From NCBI RefSeq assembly GCF_014645555.1, contig NZ_BMLY01000002.1, forward strand, positions 248,001 through 312,000: a DNA stretch of 64,000 bases. The letters are read 5' to 3'. Each line of letters begins with the position of its first letter. Within the stretch, counting starts at the first letter, position 1. Position numbers and translations under genes: made by a program. This DNA comes from Silvimonas amylolytica (GTDB lineage: Bacteria > Pseudomonadota > Gammaproteobacteria > Burkholderiales > Chitinibacteraceae). The notes beneath the pieces are model-generated. The model saw only the letters and a program-made list of their open reading frames with translations. It ran no database searches and had not been told where the DNA came from. Positions 42,183 through 51,619 of this stretch are shown here, piece after piece.

Positions 42183-43199
42183 ATGACCCGTTCTATTGCC
42201 TCCGCACCCCGCACGTTCAAATCCCGGCTGGCAGACTTTTCCCTGACTGATAACGCGCGTTATCTCAAGTTCGCGCTGGCGATGTGGTTGGGGTATTTCC
42301 CGGCGTACTGGTACGGCAATAACGAGGTGGCGATTGGCATGGCGACGTCAGCCATGCTGACGCTCGCGCTCGGTAATTCTGTGAATGCAGCGCAGAGTTA
42401 TTTTTATCAGCGCGTGCTGACCAATGTGATTGCGGTGCCGGTGGGGTGTCTGGTGCTGTGGCTGACGCATCCGCATTTCGTGCTGGGCGTGGTGTTGGTG
42501 CCGATTGTGATTCTGGGTCTGGTAAAGCTGCGGCCGCAGTTTTTCCGACTCACCAGCCTGACGGTGGCGATGACGCTGATTCTGTATTCCGGCACGTATA
42601 TGGAATTGATTGAACAGCGGTTGTTCAGTGTGATTGTGGGTATGTTTCTGGGCTTTGCCATCCACAAGTTGATCTTGCCGCCAGATCACGGGCATGAAGC
42701 GCGCAAGTTGCTGGTGCAAGCCACAGACGCCGCCACGGCGTGCGTGCGGGCCAGTCTGGCTGGCCATCAGGAAGCGTTGCCGCAGCTGGAAAAATCCGCG
42801 AATGCCTATCGGGGCTCGGTGCAGATGCTGACGGTGGATCTGAACTCGCTCATGCCATGGCATCTGGAGCGTTACCGGCCTGATCTGGCCATCTTGAAAA
42901 CCCATCAACAGGTGCTGGATTTTCTGGTGGATTTTGGCAAGTTGATGAAGACCTTCGCCGCAGAGTACGCCGGTGCGTCGCCCGAATTCACGGCCGCGCT
43001 CCGTGAGGTGATGTTGCAGATGGCGGCCCTGCATGAGCAACTGGTGACAGGCACGGTGCCAGCAGTGCAAATATCCGCCCTGCAGCCGCTCACCCGGATG
43101 AACCTGGCTGGCAACGTGCATGAGTCATTGTTCCGGGGCAAGGCGGTGGAATATGCCTTGCTGCTGGAAAAACTCAGCAAGCAGCAGCCCACGGCCTGA
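42183..43199 (+). CDS. FUSC / aromatic acid exporter family membrane protein
   Basis: A 338-residue protein with about six N-terminal membrane helices (from residue 28 to 170) and a long soluble C-terminal helical part. LGYFPAYWYGNNEVAIGMATSAM and GMFLGFAIHKLILPPDH resemble the ArAE/FUSC exporters that pump aromatic carboxylic acids or detoxify metabolites. Substrate cannot be read from the sequence. The gene stands alone and is convergent with the DUF1223 gene. Confidence 0.8.
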   Translation: MTRSIASAPRTFKSRLADFSLTDNARYLKFALAMWLGYFPAYWYGNNEVAIGMATSAMLTLALGNSVNAAQSYFYQRVLTNVIAVPVGCLVLWLTHPHFVLGVVLVPIVILGLVKLRPQFFRLTSLTVAMTLILYSGTYMELIEQRLFSVIVGMFLGFAIHKLILPPDHGHEARKLLVQATDAATACVRASLAGHQEALPQLEKSANAYRGSVQMLTVDLNSLMPWHLERYRPDLAILKTHQQVLDFLVDFGKLMKTFAAEYAGASPEFTAALREVMLQMAALHEQLVTGTVPAVQISALQPLTRMNLAGNVHESLFRGKAVEYALLLEKLSKQQPTA

Positions 43200-43211
43200 C
43201 CCGGTTGGCAT

Positions 43212-43997
43212 TCAGCGTGGGCAGTCTGCCGTACTGACCGCCTGGATCACCTCTGCCGTTTGCGGGTTCTGCAACCATGCCACCACGCGCACCTGCTTGC
43301 CGGTGGATGCCGGCACGGCCAGCGTGGTTTGCACTGCGCCATCGACATGAATCGGTAGCGCGGGGCTCATGGCGCGGACGACGTGGGCGTGGGTCAGCGT
43401 GGCGCCGCTGTTTTCCCCGGCGATCACGTGGGACACAAGGCCGCTTTCGGCCACCGCCACGCGCAGCTGCAGGCCGGCATCCGGTTTCAGGCCAGCGGCT
43501 TTGACCGACACGGCCAGCAGGTTGCCCGGCTGCGGCGTGGCGCTCACGTACAAACCGGCTGGCGCGTTCTGGCTGGTGTTCTGGCTCATCAGCGCGTCCA
43601 GCCGGCTGCGCCAGTCCAGCAGGGGCGTGCCATTGATGAAGAAGTGCGGGGTGTAGACCACGCGGCCGCCGGTGGCGTGGACCATCCACTCCTGCATTTC
43701 GCCGTAGGCCGGATCCGCAAACAGATCGCGCCAGCCCTGGTCATCCCAGTAGTTCACATGAAAAGCCAGCGGCACGATGGGGCCCATGCGGGCATCGGTG
43801 GTCGTGTTCAGTGCGTTCAGGCGCGTGTCGGCGGGTGGGCAATCCGAACAGCCTTCAGAGGTAAACAACTGCACCAGCGCGGCGCGGTGGGTACCGCTTT
43901 GCGCCTGACAGGCCGCCGCTAAAGATTGGGTAGCAGGCAGCAGCGCCAGCGCAAGGCTGGCGAGCAGGTGGGTGAGCGGAAATGGCAACGGGCGCAT
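43212..43997 (-). CDS. DUF1223 secreted thioredoxin-like protein
   Basis: The start ATG 43997 gives 261 residues with a signal peptide (about 1-28, LALLPATQSLAAA). The mature protein has the family motif FTSEGCSDCPPAD with a CxxC pair (Cys50, Cys53), AFHVNYWDDQGWRDLFADP and YTPHFFINGTPL. The fold is thioredoxin-like, so a periplasmic redox role is possible, but no function has been set for the family. An ATG at 44057 is upstream but would put a charged tail before the signal. Confidence 0.85.
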   Translation of the reverse strand: MRPLPFPLTHLLASLALALLPATQSLAAACQAQSGTHRAALVQLFTSEGCSDCPPADTRLNALNTTTDARMGPIVPLAFHVNYWDDQGWRDLFADPAYGEMQEWMVHATGGRVVYTPHFFINGTPLLDWRSRLDALMSQNTSQNAPAGLYVSATPQPGNLLAVSVKAAGLKPDAGLQLRVAVAESGLVSHVIAGENSGATLTHAHVVRAMSPALPIHVDGAVQTTLAVPASTGKQVRVVAWLQNPQTAEVIQAVSTADCPR

Positions 43998-44078
43998 GGC
44001 AAATCTCTTGGGGTCGTCGATACCGTTAGAGTCGCGCAACGCGCCCGTTTCTGACACCGCCTGGCGGCAGAGGCAGTG

Positions 44079-44501
44079 CTAGCCGCGCAAGGAGAACATG
44101 CGGTCTTTCTCTACGATGGTCTGGCCGATAGGTGCCAGCGCAATCAGCGCCAGTTTCAGATGTTGTATGCCGAACGGAATGCCAATGATGGTGATGAAGT
44201 TGGCCGCCGCGCACAACACGTGGCCAATGGCCAACCACCAGCCGCCAAACACAAACCAGATCACGTTGCCCAGAAAGCCCAGCGCGCCGGTACCAATATC
44301 ATGTTTGCCGTTCAGATTACGCCGGTTCACGGCTTCCCGCCCGAATGGCCACAGGGCGAAACCGCCAATGACAAAGCAGGCTTTGGCCCAGGGAATACCG
44401 ACAATGGTGATCAACATGACCAAACCCGCCAGCCACCAGCCAATGGCCATCCACACACCGCCCAGTACAAACCACAGAATATTGCCGATGAACCGCAGCA
44501 T
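44079..44501 (-). CDS. yccF: YccF domain membrane protein
   Basis: A 140-residue protein made of two copies of the YccF domain: FIGNILWFVLGGVWMAIGWWLAG at the start and FLGNVIWFVFGGWWLAIGHVL after residue 75, each followed by ITIVGIPWAKA or ITIIGIPFGIQ. About four membrane helices. Function unknown. ATG 44501 has AAGGA upstream. Ahead of the DUF1223 gene on the same strand with 81 bases between. Confidence 0.9.
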   Translation of the reverse strand: MLRFIGNILWFVLGGVWMAIGWWLAGLVMLITIVGIPWAKACFVIGGFALWPFGREAVNRRNLNGKHDIGTGALGFLGNVIWFVFGGWWLAIGHVLCAAANFITIIGIPFGIQHLKLALIALAPIGQTIVEKDRMFSLRG

Positions 44502-44725
44502 TGTTTTTTCCTTTTTTAGAAGAAATGCCGGCGTCAGCGCCGCTGACACAAAAGATCATAATGGGCCACGCGGTTGGGTCAAAGTTCAGTTGTGCGTCAG
44601 TGTGACGAGCGTGACAAATACCAGGCGAGTCGCGCATGTCGCCCCAAACCCGGCGCGGATGCGGCATCCGGTACAATGCGCGGTTTGCGGCTGCGCTGGC
44701 CGCCACTTTGTCTGGATAGAACCCA

Positions 44726-46351
44726 ATGCTGCGACTGAACGAAATCAAACTTCCGCTGGACCACACCCCGGAAGAACTGCCTGCCGCGATTGTGGCCAAA
44801 CTGGGGATCAAGGCAGAAGACTTGATCAGCCACAGCATTTATCTGCGCAGCTACGACGCGCGCAAAAAAGCCAACATCCTGCTGATCTATACGGTTGACG
44901 TGGAAGTACGCAACGAAGCAGCGTTACTCAAGCGCTTCAAGACCGATACCAAGGTCAGCGTCACCCCCGATACCAGCTACAAGCCCGTGGCCTTTGCGCC
45001 AGACAATCTGCAAAAGCGTCCGGTCGTAGTCGGCCTTGGCCCCTGTGGCTTGTTTGCTGCGCTAATCCTGGCGCAGACCGGCTTCAAGCCCATTGTGCTC
45101 GAGCGCGGCAAGGCCGTGCGTGAGCGCACCAAAGACACCTGGGGCCTGTGGCGCAAGCGCGAGCTGAACCCGGAATCCAACGTGCAGTTTGGCGAAGGCG
45201 GCGCGGGGACGTTCTCTGACGGCAAGCTCTACAGCCGCATCAAGGATCACCGCCATCATGGCGACAAGGTGCTGCATGAGTTTGTAGTGGCCGGCGCGCC
45301 GGAAGAAATCCTCTACGTCTCCAAGCCGCATATTGGTACGTTCCGGCTGGTGGGCATGGTCGAGACCATGCGCGAGAAGATCATTGAACTGGGTGGTGAA
45401 ATCCGGTTTCAGACGCGGATGGATGATCTGATCGTTGAAAAAACCGCCGATGGCAACCAGCAAGTACGTGGCGTGAAAACCCAGACCGGCGAGATCATCG
45501 AGACCGACCACGTGGTGCTGGCCCTGGGCCACTCTGCCCGCGACACCTTCCAGGTGCTGTTTGATCGCAATGTGTATATGGAAGCCAAACCGTTCAGCGT
45601 GGGCTTCCGCATCGAACACCCACAGTCACTCATCGACAACGCCCGCTTTGGCCCCAATGCCGGACACCCGATCCTGGGTGCCGCCGATTACAAACTGGTG
45701 CACCACGCCAGCAATGGCCGGGCGGTGTACAGCTTCTGTATGTGTCCGGGCGGCACGGTGGTGGCGGCAACGTCTGAGCCAGGCCGTGTGGTCACCAATG
45801 GCATGAGTCAGTACTCCCGTAACGAGCGCAACGCCAACGCCGGGATCGTGGTCGACATCAGCCCGGAACGCGACTACCCAGGCCATGTGCTGGCTGGTGT
45901 GGAATTCCAGCGCAAGCTCGAATCTGCCGCGTATGTACTGGGTGGCAGCAACTACAGCGCACCGGGGCAACTGGTAGGCGACTTCATTGCCAACAAGGCT
46001 TCCAAAGACTTTGGCAGCGTGCAGCCGTCTTACACGCCGGGTGTGCATCTCACCAACCTTGATACCGCCCTGCCACACTTCGCCATTGAGGCGATCCGTG
46101 AAGCACTGCCGGCTTTTGGCCGTCAGATCCGTGGTTTTGATATGCACGATGCCGTGCTGACTGGCGTAGAAACGCGCACCTCGTCCCCGGTGCGGATCAA
46201 GCGCGACAATGAATCGCTGCAAAGCCTGAACACACGCGGCCTGTATCCGGCGGGTGAAGGGGCGGGTTATGCGGGTGGGATCATGTCGGCCGGTGTGGAT
46301 GGCATCAAGGTGGCAGAAGCCGTGGCCTTGTCGATCGTCGGCCAGTCGTGA
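44726..46351 (+). CDS. FAD-dependent dehydrogenase (COG2509-like)
   Basis: A 541-residue flavoprotein. Residues 1-95 form an N-terminal domain with alpha/beta character; then the FAD Rossmann loop GLGPCGLFAA (103-112) and LERG (127-130) follow. GEGGAGTFSDGKLYSRIKD and the late GEGAGYAGGIMSAGVDGIK are typical of the COG2509 family. Substrate unknown; in some bacteria it lies near thiol or cofactor genes. The likely -10 TACAAT is at 44672-44677. A second gene, an S4 protein, follows 84 bases later. Confidence 0.87.
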   Translation: MLRLNEIKLPLDHTPEELPAAIVAKLGIKAEDLISHSIYLRSYDARKKANILLIYTVDVEVRNEAALLKRFKTDTKVSVTPDTSYKPVAFAPDNLQKRPVVVGLGPCGLFAALILAQTGFKPIVLERGKAVRERTKDTWGLWRKRELNPESNVQFGEGGAGTFSDGKLYSRIKDHRHHGDKVLHEFVVAGAPEEILYVSKPHIGTFRLVGMVETMREKIIELGGEIRFQTRMDDLIVEKTADGNQQVRGVKTQTGEIIETDHVVLALGHSARDTFQVLFDRNVYMEAKPFSVGFRIEHPQSLIDNARFGPNAGHPILGAADYKLVHHASNGRAVYSFCMCPGGTVVAATSEPGRVVTNGMSQYSRNERNANAGIVVDISPERDYPGHVLAGVEFQRKLESAAYVLGGSNYSAPGQLVGDFIANKASKDFGSVQPSYTPGVHLTNLDTALPHFAIEAIREALPAFGRQIRGFDMHDAVLTGVETRTSSPVRIKRDNESLQSLNTRGLYPAGEGAGYAGGIMSAGVDGIKVAEAVALSIVGQS

Positions 46352-46435
46352 TTTATCCCCCGGACACACGGCTGCCATGGCTCCGTGCGTCCAGCACTAT
46401 GCTGTTACCATCAACCCTTTTTTCGGCCCGCATCC

Positions 46436-46663
46436 ATGCAAACGCTTGAAGTTGAAATCAACACTGAATATATCCCGCTGAATGATTTGCTGAAGATTGC
46501 CGGTGTGGTGGATAGCGGCGGCGCGGGTAAAGCGCTGGTGGCCAGTGGCGTGGTCTCGGTCGATGGCGTGCAGGAACTGCGCAAGACCAACAAGATTCGT
46601 CCGGGCATGGCCGTGGATGTCGATGGTCAGGTATTGATCAAGGTCACGGCGGCAGCTGAATAA
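46436..46663 (+). CDS. Small S4-type RNA-binding protein (YbcJ-like)
   Basis: A 75-residue protein that is almost only an S4 domain: YIPLNDLLKIAGVVDSGGAGKALVASG, then VDGVQELRKTNKIRPG. Length and order match E. coli YbcJ, thought to bind RNA or ribosomes. ATG 46436 is the family start. A terminator follows at 46734. Confidence 0.88.
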   Translation: MQTLEVEINTEYIPLNDLLKIAGVVDSGGAGKALVASGVVSVDGVQELRKTNKIRPGMAVDVDGQVLIKVTAAAE

Positions 46664-46733
46664 GCTCAAGCTGGCCCACAGGTAGTCGAAATCCCGACTT
46701 GAGGCATGTCCTGACGCGTGCCAAAGTCAAAAC

Positions 46734-46760
46734 CGGCCAGGTTTTCGCCTGGCCGTGTTT
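46734..46760 (+). terminator. Intrinsic terminator after the S4 gene
   Basis: CGGCCAGG, six-base loop, CCTGGCCG, then TGTTTATTT. Confidence 0.75.
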
Positions 46761-46840
46761 ATTTGTCGCTTTAGCCAGATTGACCTTAGTTCTGATTTGA
46801 TAGACCCCGGTGTGCTCACCGGATTTGCAGGAAACCTGTT

Positions 46841-48199
46841 TTGGATACTTCCACCTCACAAGACGGTCTCAAGCGTGGCTTGAAAAACCGACATATCCAG
46901 TTGATTGCGCTGGGTGGCGCTATTGGTACCGGCCTGTTTCTGGGTTCCGCTGGCGTGCTCAAAGCCGCCGGCCCTTCCATGATTCTGGGTTACGCCATTG
47001 GCGGCTTTATTGCCTTTCTGATCATGCGCCAGTTGGGCGAAATGGTCGCGCAGGAACCGGTGGCTGGCACCTTCAGCCATTTTGCCTACAAATACTGGGG
47101 CGATTTCGCCGGCTTTTTGTCGGGCTGGAACTATTGGGTTCTGTATGTGCTGGTCAGCATGGCAGAGCTCACGGCCGTGGGTAAGTATGTGGAGTTCTGG
47201 CGCCCGGATATTCCCACCTGGGTCTCGGCGCTGGTGTTCTTTGTGGCCATCAATGCGGTGAACCTGGCAAACGTCAAACTCTTTGGCGAGATGGAATTCT
47301 GGTTTGCCATCATCAAGGTGGTGGCGGTGATCGCCATGATCGTGTTCGGTGGTTACCTGCTGGTCAGTGGTCACGGCGGCCCGCAAGCCTCCATTGCCAA
47401 TCTGTGGAACGACGGCGGTTTCTTCCCGCATGGGTTCAGCGGGTTGTTCATGATGCTGGCTGTGATCATGTTCTCGTTTGGCGGACTGGAGCTGATCGGG
47501 ATCACCGCTGCAGAAGCTGACGATCCACGCAAAAGCATCCCCAAGGCGGTCAACCAGGTCATCTACCGGATTCTGATCTTCTACATTGGCGCGCTGACTG
47601 TGCTGTTGTCGCTCTACCCATGGAGCAAGGTGGCGGCAGGGGGTAGTCCGTTCGTGATGATCTTCTCGCAGATTGGTGAAGGGCTGACCGCCAATATTCT
47701 CAACGTCGTGGTGCTGACGGCGGCGCTGTCTGTGTACAACAGCAGTGTCTATGCCAATAGCCGCATGCTGTACGGCCTGGCAGAACAAGGCAATGCGCCG
47801 CGCGCGCTTCTGAAGGTGAACCGTCGTGGTGTGCCGGTGGCAGCGATTTTGCTGTCCGCGCTAGCAACATTTACCTGCGTCATCATCAATTACGTGATCC
47901 CGGCCCGCGCGCTGGATGTGTTGATGGCACTGGTGGTCGCTGCACTGGTGATCAACTGGGCGCTGATCAGCCTGACCCATCTGAAATTTCGCAAAGCCAT
48001 GGATGCCAAGGGTGAGCACATTGTGTTTCGCTCGTTCTGGTTTCCGCTCAGCAACTGGATCTGCCTGGCTTTCATGGTCATGATCCTGGGGATTTTGCTG
48101 TTCACACCGGGGCTGGATGTCTCAGCGTATCTGGTGCCAGCGTGGTTGTTCGTGATGTGGCTGGGTTATCGCTACAAGCTGAAAACCACGCGAAGCTAA
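46841..48199 (+). CDS. aroP: Aromatic amino acid permease AroP
   Basis: Imports Phe, Tyr and Trp with protons. The 452-residue, 12-helix APC family protein is close to E. coli AroP throughout: LKRGLKNRHIQLIALGGAIG, FSHFAYKYWGDFAGF, SGWNYWVLYVLV, FSFGGLELIGITAAEADD. The start is TTG 46841 with AGGAAA upstream. No clear TyrR box was seen in the leader. PheP or another AAT-family permease is an alternative, as these are very alike. Confidence 0.85.
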   Translation: MDTSTSQDGLKRGLKNRHIQLIALGGAIGTGLFLGSAGVLKAAGPSMILGYAIGGFIAFLIMRQLGEMVAQEPVAGTFSHFAYKYWGDFAGFLSGWNYWVLYVLVSMAELTAVGKYVEFWRPDIPTWVSALVFFVAINAVNLANVKLFGEMEFWFAIIKVVAVIAMIVFGGYLLVSGHGGPQASIANLWNDGGFFPHGFSGLFMMLAVIMFSFGGLELIGITAAEADDPRKSIPKAVNQVIYRILIFYIGALTVLLSLYPWSKVAAGGSPFVMIFSQIGEGLTANILNVVVLTAALSVYNSSVYANSRMLYGLAEQGNAPRALLKVNRRGVPVAAILLSALATFTCVIINYVIPARALDVLMALVVAALVINWALISLTHLKFRKAMDAKGEHIVFRSFWFPLSNWICLAFMVMILGILLFTPGLDVSAYLVPAWLFVMWLGYRYKLKTTRS

Positions 48200-48224
48200 G
48201 CCGCTAACCGCGGTTGATATGGAG

Positions 48225-48257
48225 AAAAAGGCTGTCCCGATCCGGGCAGCCTTTTTT
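48225..48257 (+). terminator. Intrinsic terminator after aroP
   Basis: AAAAAGGCTGTCCCG and its near complement CGGGCAGCCTTTTTTG with a short loop. Confidence 0.85.
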
Positions 48258-48444
48258 GTTATCTTTTCCCAGGCTGTCAAAAGGATGACTGCCGCCCCTC
48301 CCCTCTGGCGCAATAATTGAGATTGACGTGTCAGTAACATGTCCTATGCATAAGTCTGGGCTTGATGAAACGTTTGCCCCGCCAAACTGAAAAGTCACGC
48401 CCGGTTACCACCACAATGAATTGATCCAATGAGAGGGAATAAGA

Positions 48445-48984
48445 ATGAAGCAGCTTCTTTTGCGCACCACACTGGCACTGGCAATTGGTCTGGGTTTTGG
48501 CATGACCGCTTCTTCGGCATGGGCTGATGGCGCGAACGGCGAGAATGGCGAGGCAGCTACTGCAGCGAGTACCGCCAAGCCGTCTGTGACCACTCAGGTC
48601 AAAAAGGCGCTGAAAGACCCGTCCCTGGGCGCCTCCAAGGTCAAGGTCAAGAACAAGAAGGGTGTGATCACCCTGACCGGTTCTGCCGCCACCAAGGATC
48701 AGTCTGCTGCGATTGCTGATGCCGTCGGCAAAGTTGATGGTGTGAAGAGCGTTGTGAACCACATCATCACCGCTGACTCGCTGACTGGCCAGGTCAAGGC
48801 AGCCCTGAACAAGGACGCCACCTTGCACGCCTTTAATCTGGGCGTGAAAGAAAACAATGGCGAAGTGACCTTGTTCGGCTCTGTGCAAGAACAGGAAGAC
48901 TCTGAAAAAGCCGAAACTATCGCCAAGGGTGTCAGCGGCGTGACCTCGGTGAAGAACCTGATCAATGTGGCTCACCCACATTAA
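48445..48984 (+). CDS. Secreted protein with two BON domains (OsmY-like)
   Basis: A 179-residue periplasmic protein. The signal peptide ends near SSAWA (about residue 26). Two BON domains follow: about 45-110 (VKKALKDPSLGASKVKVKNK, GVITLTGSA) and about 115-178 (VKAALNKDATLHAFNLGVKE, GEVTLFGSV). BON domains bind phospholipid surfaces; OsmY is an envelope stress chaperone. GAGAGGGAATAAG precedes the ATG. A second, single-BON gene follows at 49268. Confidence 0.88.
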   Translation: MKQLLLRTTLALAIGLGFGMTASSAWADGANGENGEAATAASTAKPSVTTQVKKALKDPSLGASKVKVKNKKGVITLTGSAATKDQSAAIADAVGKVDGVKSVVNHIITADSLTGQVKAALNKDATLHAFNLGVKENNGEVTLFGSVQEQEDSEKAETIAKGVSGVTSVKNLINVAHPH

Positions 48985-49006
48985 TCACACGCATCAGCGT
49001 GGTAGA

Positions 49007-49038
49007 CAAAAAACAGCGGCCCTGGCCGCTGTTTTTTT
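49007..49038 (+). terminator. Intrinsic terminator after the two-BON gene
   Basis: AAAACAGCGGC, CCTG loop, GCCGCTGTTTTTTT. Confidence 0.88.
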
Positions 49039-49267
49039 ATGTCCGTCAGCCTCAAACGCTTGCCTGGCAAGGCTTGCAGCCTGTTTTCCAGCCTCCCTCG
49101 TCTGATGGCGTTTATCAATTTATTCTCGCATTTCGGGCAGTTGTCATGAAACCGCAATGATTGATTCATACATTTCCGCCTGAGTCGGAAATCCCTGCGC
49201 GGGTCTCGCGCACGCCGATCCGTTTTCAACTGCTCTCATTATCCGGTCTTGTGACAAGGGAAAAGAA

Positions 49268-49585
49268 ATGAACAAACTGCTCGCACGTACGCTGATCGCC
49301 GCCGCCCTGGTTGTTGGCACCTCCTTCACCGCTACCGCCGCCATGGCCGCTGACGCTGCTGCTGCCGCTGCGCCGACCGACGAGCAACTGGCTGCTTCCG
49401 TCAAGGCTGCACTGGATGCCGACGCAACTCTGAAGGCGTTCAACCTGGCTGTGACCTCCAAGAAAGCTGAAGTGACCATCGACGGTACCGTTGATCATGG
49501 CGAACAAATGGCCCAAGCCGGCCAGATCGCCGAAAAGGTGCCGGGCGTGAAGTACGTTATCAACAACATCAACCCGAAAGACTAA
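49268..49585 (+). CDS. Secreted single BON-domain protein
   Basis: A 105-residue protein with a signal peptide (about 1-28, ATAAMA) and one BON domain (about 38-103: VKAALDADATLKAFNLAVTS, AEVTIDGTV, VPGVKYVINNI). The second domain of the preceding gene shares its KAALxxDATLxAFNLxV pattern, so they are probably related by duplication. The 283-base gap before it holds the previous terminator and a likely own promoter; GGGAAAAGA is the ribosome binding site. Confidence 0.88.
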   Translation: MNKLLARTLIAAALVVGTSFTATAAMAADAAAAAAPTDEQLAASVKAALDADATLKAFNLAVTSKKAEVTIDGTVDHGEQMAQAGQIAEKVPGVKYVINNINPKD

Positions 49586-49607
49586 TTCGTCCGACGGTGG
49601 TTGTTGC

Positions 49608-49642
49608 AGCAAAAAGCCCGGTGATTAACCGGGCTTTTTGCT
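49608..49642. terminator. Bidirectional terminator between the BON gene and ygjP-like gene
   Basis: A perfect 15-bp inverted repeat (AGCAAAAAGCCCGGT and complement) around a five-base loop, T runs on both strands. Confidence 0.85.
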
Positions 49643-49661
49643 TGCATGTCGCCATGCCACA

Positions 49662-50153
49662 TCAACTGTATTCACGCAGCGTCAGCCAGACCCTCAAGTC
49701 GAACTCGAGCTGGTGGTAATCGGGCTGCATATGGCAGCACATCTGATAGAACGACTTGTTGTGATCCTTCTCTTTCAGATGCGCCAGTTCATGTACGACG
49801 ATCATGTTCAAAAATTCCGGCGGCGTCTCACGGAACAGCGTAGCAATGCGGATTTCATTCTTGCGCTTGAGTTTGCTCCCTTGCACGCGTGAGGCGAAGG
49901 TGTTGGTGCCCAGTGTGCCGCCAATCAGATCAAGCTGGTTGTCATACTGTACGCGAGCCGGTTGCGGTGCGTTTTTCAGGTAGCGCTGTTTGATCTCAAT
50001 GACATAGTCGTACAACGCTTTGTCCGTCTGGATGTCATTGCGCTCCGGGTACCGTTTGGCCAGCCAGGGCGCCAGTTCGCCGTTATCCAGCAAACGTTCA
50101 ACGCGTTCAACCAGTTCGGGCGGATAGCCCGTCAGAAACCGCATCTTGCTCAT
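49662..50153 (-). CDS. YgjP-like zinc metallopeptidase (DUF45/M48)
   Basis: A 163-residue protein with the zinc motif HELAHLKEKDH (His121, Glu122, His125, His131) and the C-terminal FYQMCCHMQPDYHQLEFDLRVWL, which is the YgjP family end. Predicted cytoplasmic metal-dependent protease; substrate unknown. Its start overlaps the stop of the MATE gene by 4 bases (ATGA), so it is made from the same mRNA. Confidence 0.88.
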   Translation of the reverse strand: MSKMRFLTGYPPELVERVERLLDNGELAPWLAKRYPERNDIQTDKALYDYVIEIKQRYLKNAPQPARVQYDNQLDLIGGTLGTNTFASRVQGSKLKRKNEIRIATLFRETPPEFLNMIVVHELAHLKEKDHNKSFYQMCCHMQPDYHQLEFDLRVWLTLREYS

Positions 50154-51544
50154 TTGGCCGCCACGACCTGCGCCGTCGGCGTCACCATGCGGGCCTTACG
50201 CCAGCCGCCAAAACGGTAGTACAGCAAGGCCAGCGTGATCGATACCACGGATCCAACCGGAAAACTCCACCAGATGGCTTCCTGACCCATGTAGCGCTCC
50301 ATGTGCGAGGCAAACGGCAACCGTGTCAGCCACATCGAGATCACGAGGATGACCAGCGGGGGCATCACCGCACCGGTCGCGCGCACTGTCGCAAACAGCA
50401 CAATGGTGACGCCGAAAAGAATGAACGACCAGGCCACGGTCCAGTCGATATGCCGGGCAATGCTGATGGCATTGGCGTCATCCGGCAAGAACAAGCCCAG
50501 GACCAGTCGATCAAGCACCAGCAATACCGCCACCAGCGTACCTGTCATGAGAAAATTGAACAGTACGCCGACGCGGGTAATGCGTGAGACCCGATCCCAC
50601 AACCCTGCACCCACGTTCTGCGCCACCATGGATGACACACCAGCCCCCAGGGCCAGCGCGGGCATCTGGATGTAGTTCCACAGTTGCGAGGCCACACCGT
50701 ATGCCGCCGTGACGGTCGAACCATGCGCATTCACCAGACTGATCATGACAATGGCAGACGATGAAATCACCAGCATCTGCAGACCCATCGGCAAACCTTT
50801 GAAGATGAGCGAACGCAGTATGACTGGATCAGGTTTGAGGTAATGCAGTTCATGCCGCCCTAGCAGCAGGAAGTATTTGCGCCGTTTCAGAAACCACATC
50901 ATGGCGATCAGGCTGGTGCTTTGGGCGATCAGCGTGGCCGCCGCCGAACCCGCAATCCCCAGCTTTGGGAACGGACCCCAGCCAAAAATCAGCACCGGAT
51001 TAAGCACGATATCGGTGATCACCGAGAACAGCATGAACCAGAATGGCGTACGCGAATCCCCCGTGCCCCGCAGCGTCATCATCATGACGTTGTACAGATA
51101 CATGAACGGCACCGCGATAAAGATCACGCGCAAGTAAGCCACGGCATAGGGGCGCGCATCAGCCGGCGTGCCCATGGCATCCAGGATATGCGGGGTGAGG
51201 ATCACGCCGGCCAGCGCCAGCAGTACAGAGACAATGATGAAAAATGTGGCACTTGTGCCAACCACACGCCGGGCCTGATCCATATTGCGAGCGCCCACCG
51301 CCTGGCCGACCAGGATGGTATTGGCCATCGACAAGCCAAACACCACGCCCAGCAAGAAGAACAACACAATGTTGGCGTTGGATGTCGCCGTCAGCGCCGC
51401 CTCGCCCAGGTAATGCCCCACCCACATCGAATTGATCGACGCATTGAGCGATTGCAGCACATTGCTGCCCAACACCGGCAGCGAGAACATAAACAGCGTG
51501 CGCCCGACCGGGCCGGTGGTGAGGTTCATACGGGATCTGGACAT
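50150..51544 (-). CDS. MATE family efflux transporter
   Basis: Sodium- or proton-driven drug/metabolite exporter in the inner membrane. The start ATG 51544 gives 464 residues with about 12 helices; the frame is open further upstream but that part lacks family similarity. The two internally repeated halves are seen, with FMFSLPVLGSNVLQSLNASINSMWVG in the first. Substrate is not predictable. Divergent from the GIY-YIG gene and coupled to the ygjP-like gene. Confidence 0.9.
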   Translation of the reverse strand: MSRSRMNLTTGPVGRTLFMFSLPVLGSNVLQSLNASINSMWVGHYLGEAALTATSNANIVLFFLLGVVFGLSMANTILVGQAVGARNMDQARRVVGTSATFFIIVSVLLALAGVILTPHILDAMGTPADARPYAVAYLRVIFIAVPFMYLYNVMMMTLRGTGDSRTPFWFMLFSVITDIVLNPVLIFGWGPFPKLGIAGSAAATLIAQSTSLIAMMWFLKRRKYFLLLGRHELHYLKPDPVILRSLIFKGLPMGLQMLVISSSAIVMISLVNAHGSTVTAAYGVASQLWNYIQMPALALGAGVSSMVAQNVGAGLWDRVSRITRVGVLFNFLMTGTLVAVLLVLDRLVLGLFLPDDANAISIARHIDWTVAWSFILFGVTIVLFATVRATGAVMPPLVILVISMWLTRLPFASHMERYMGQEAIWWSFPVGSVVSITLALLYYRFGGWRKARMVTPTAQVVAAK

Positions 51545-51619
51545 GCGGCAATCCCAGCTTTGTGTGATGATCAGAGTCCCGAATATTGGCCCGTTTGCGC
51601 CCGCACGCAAACCCTTTTT

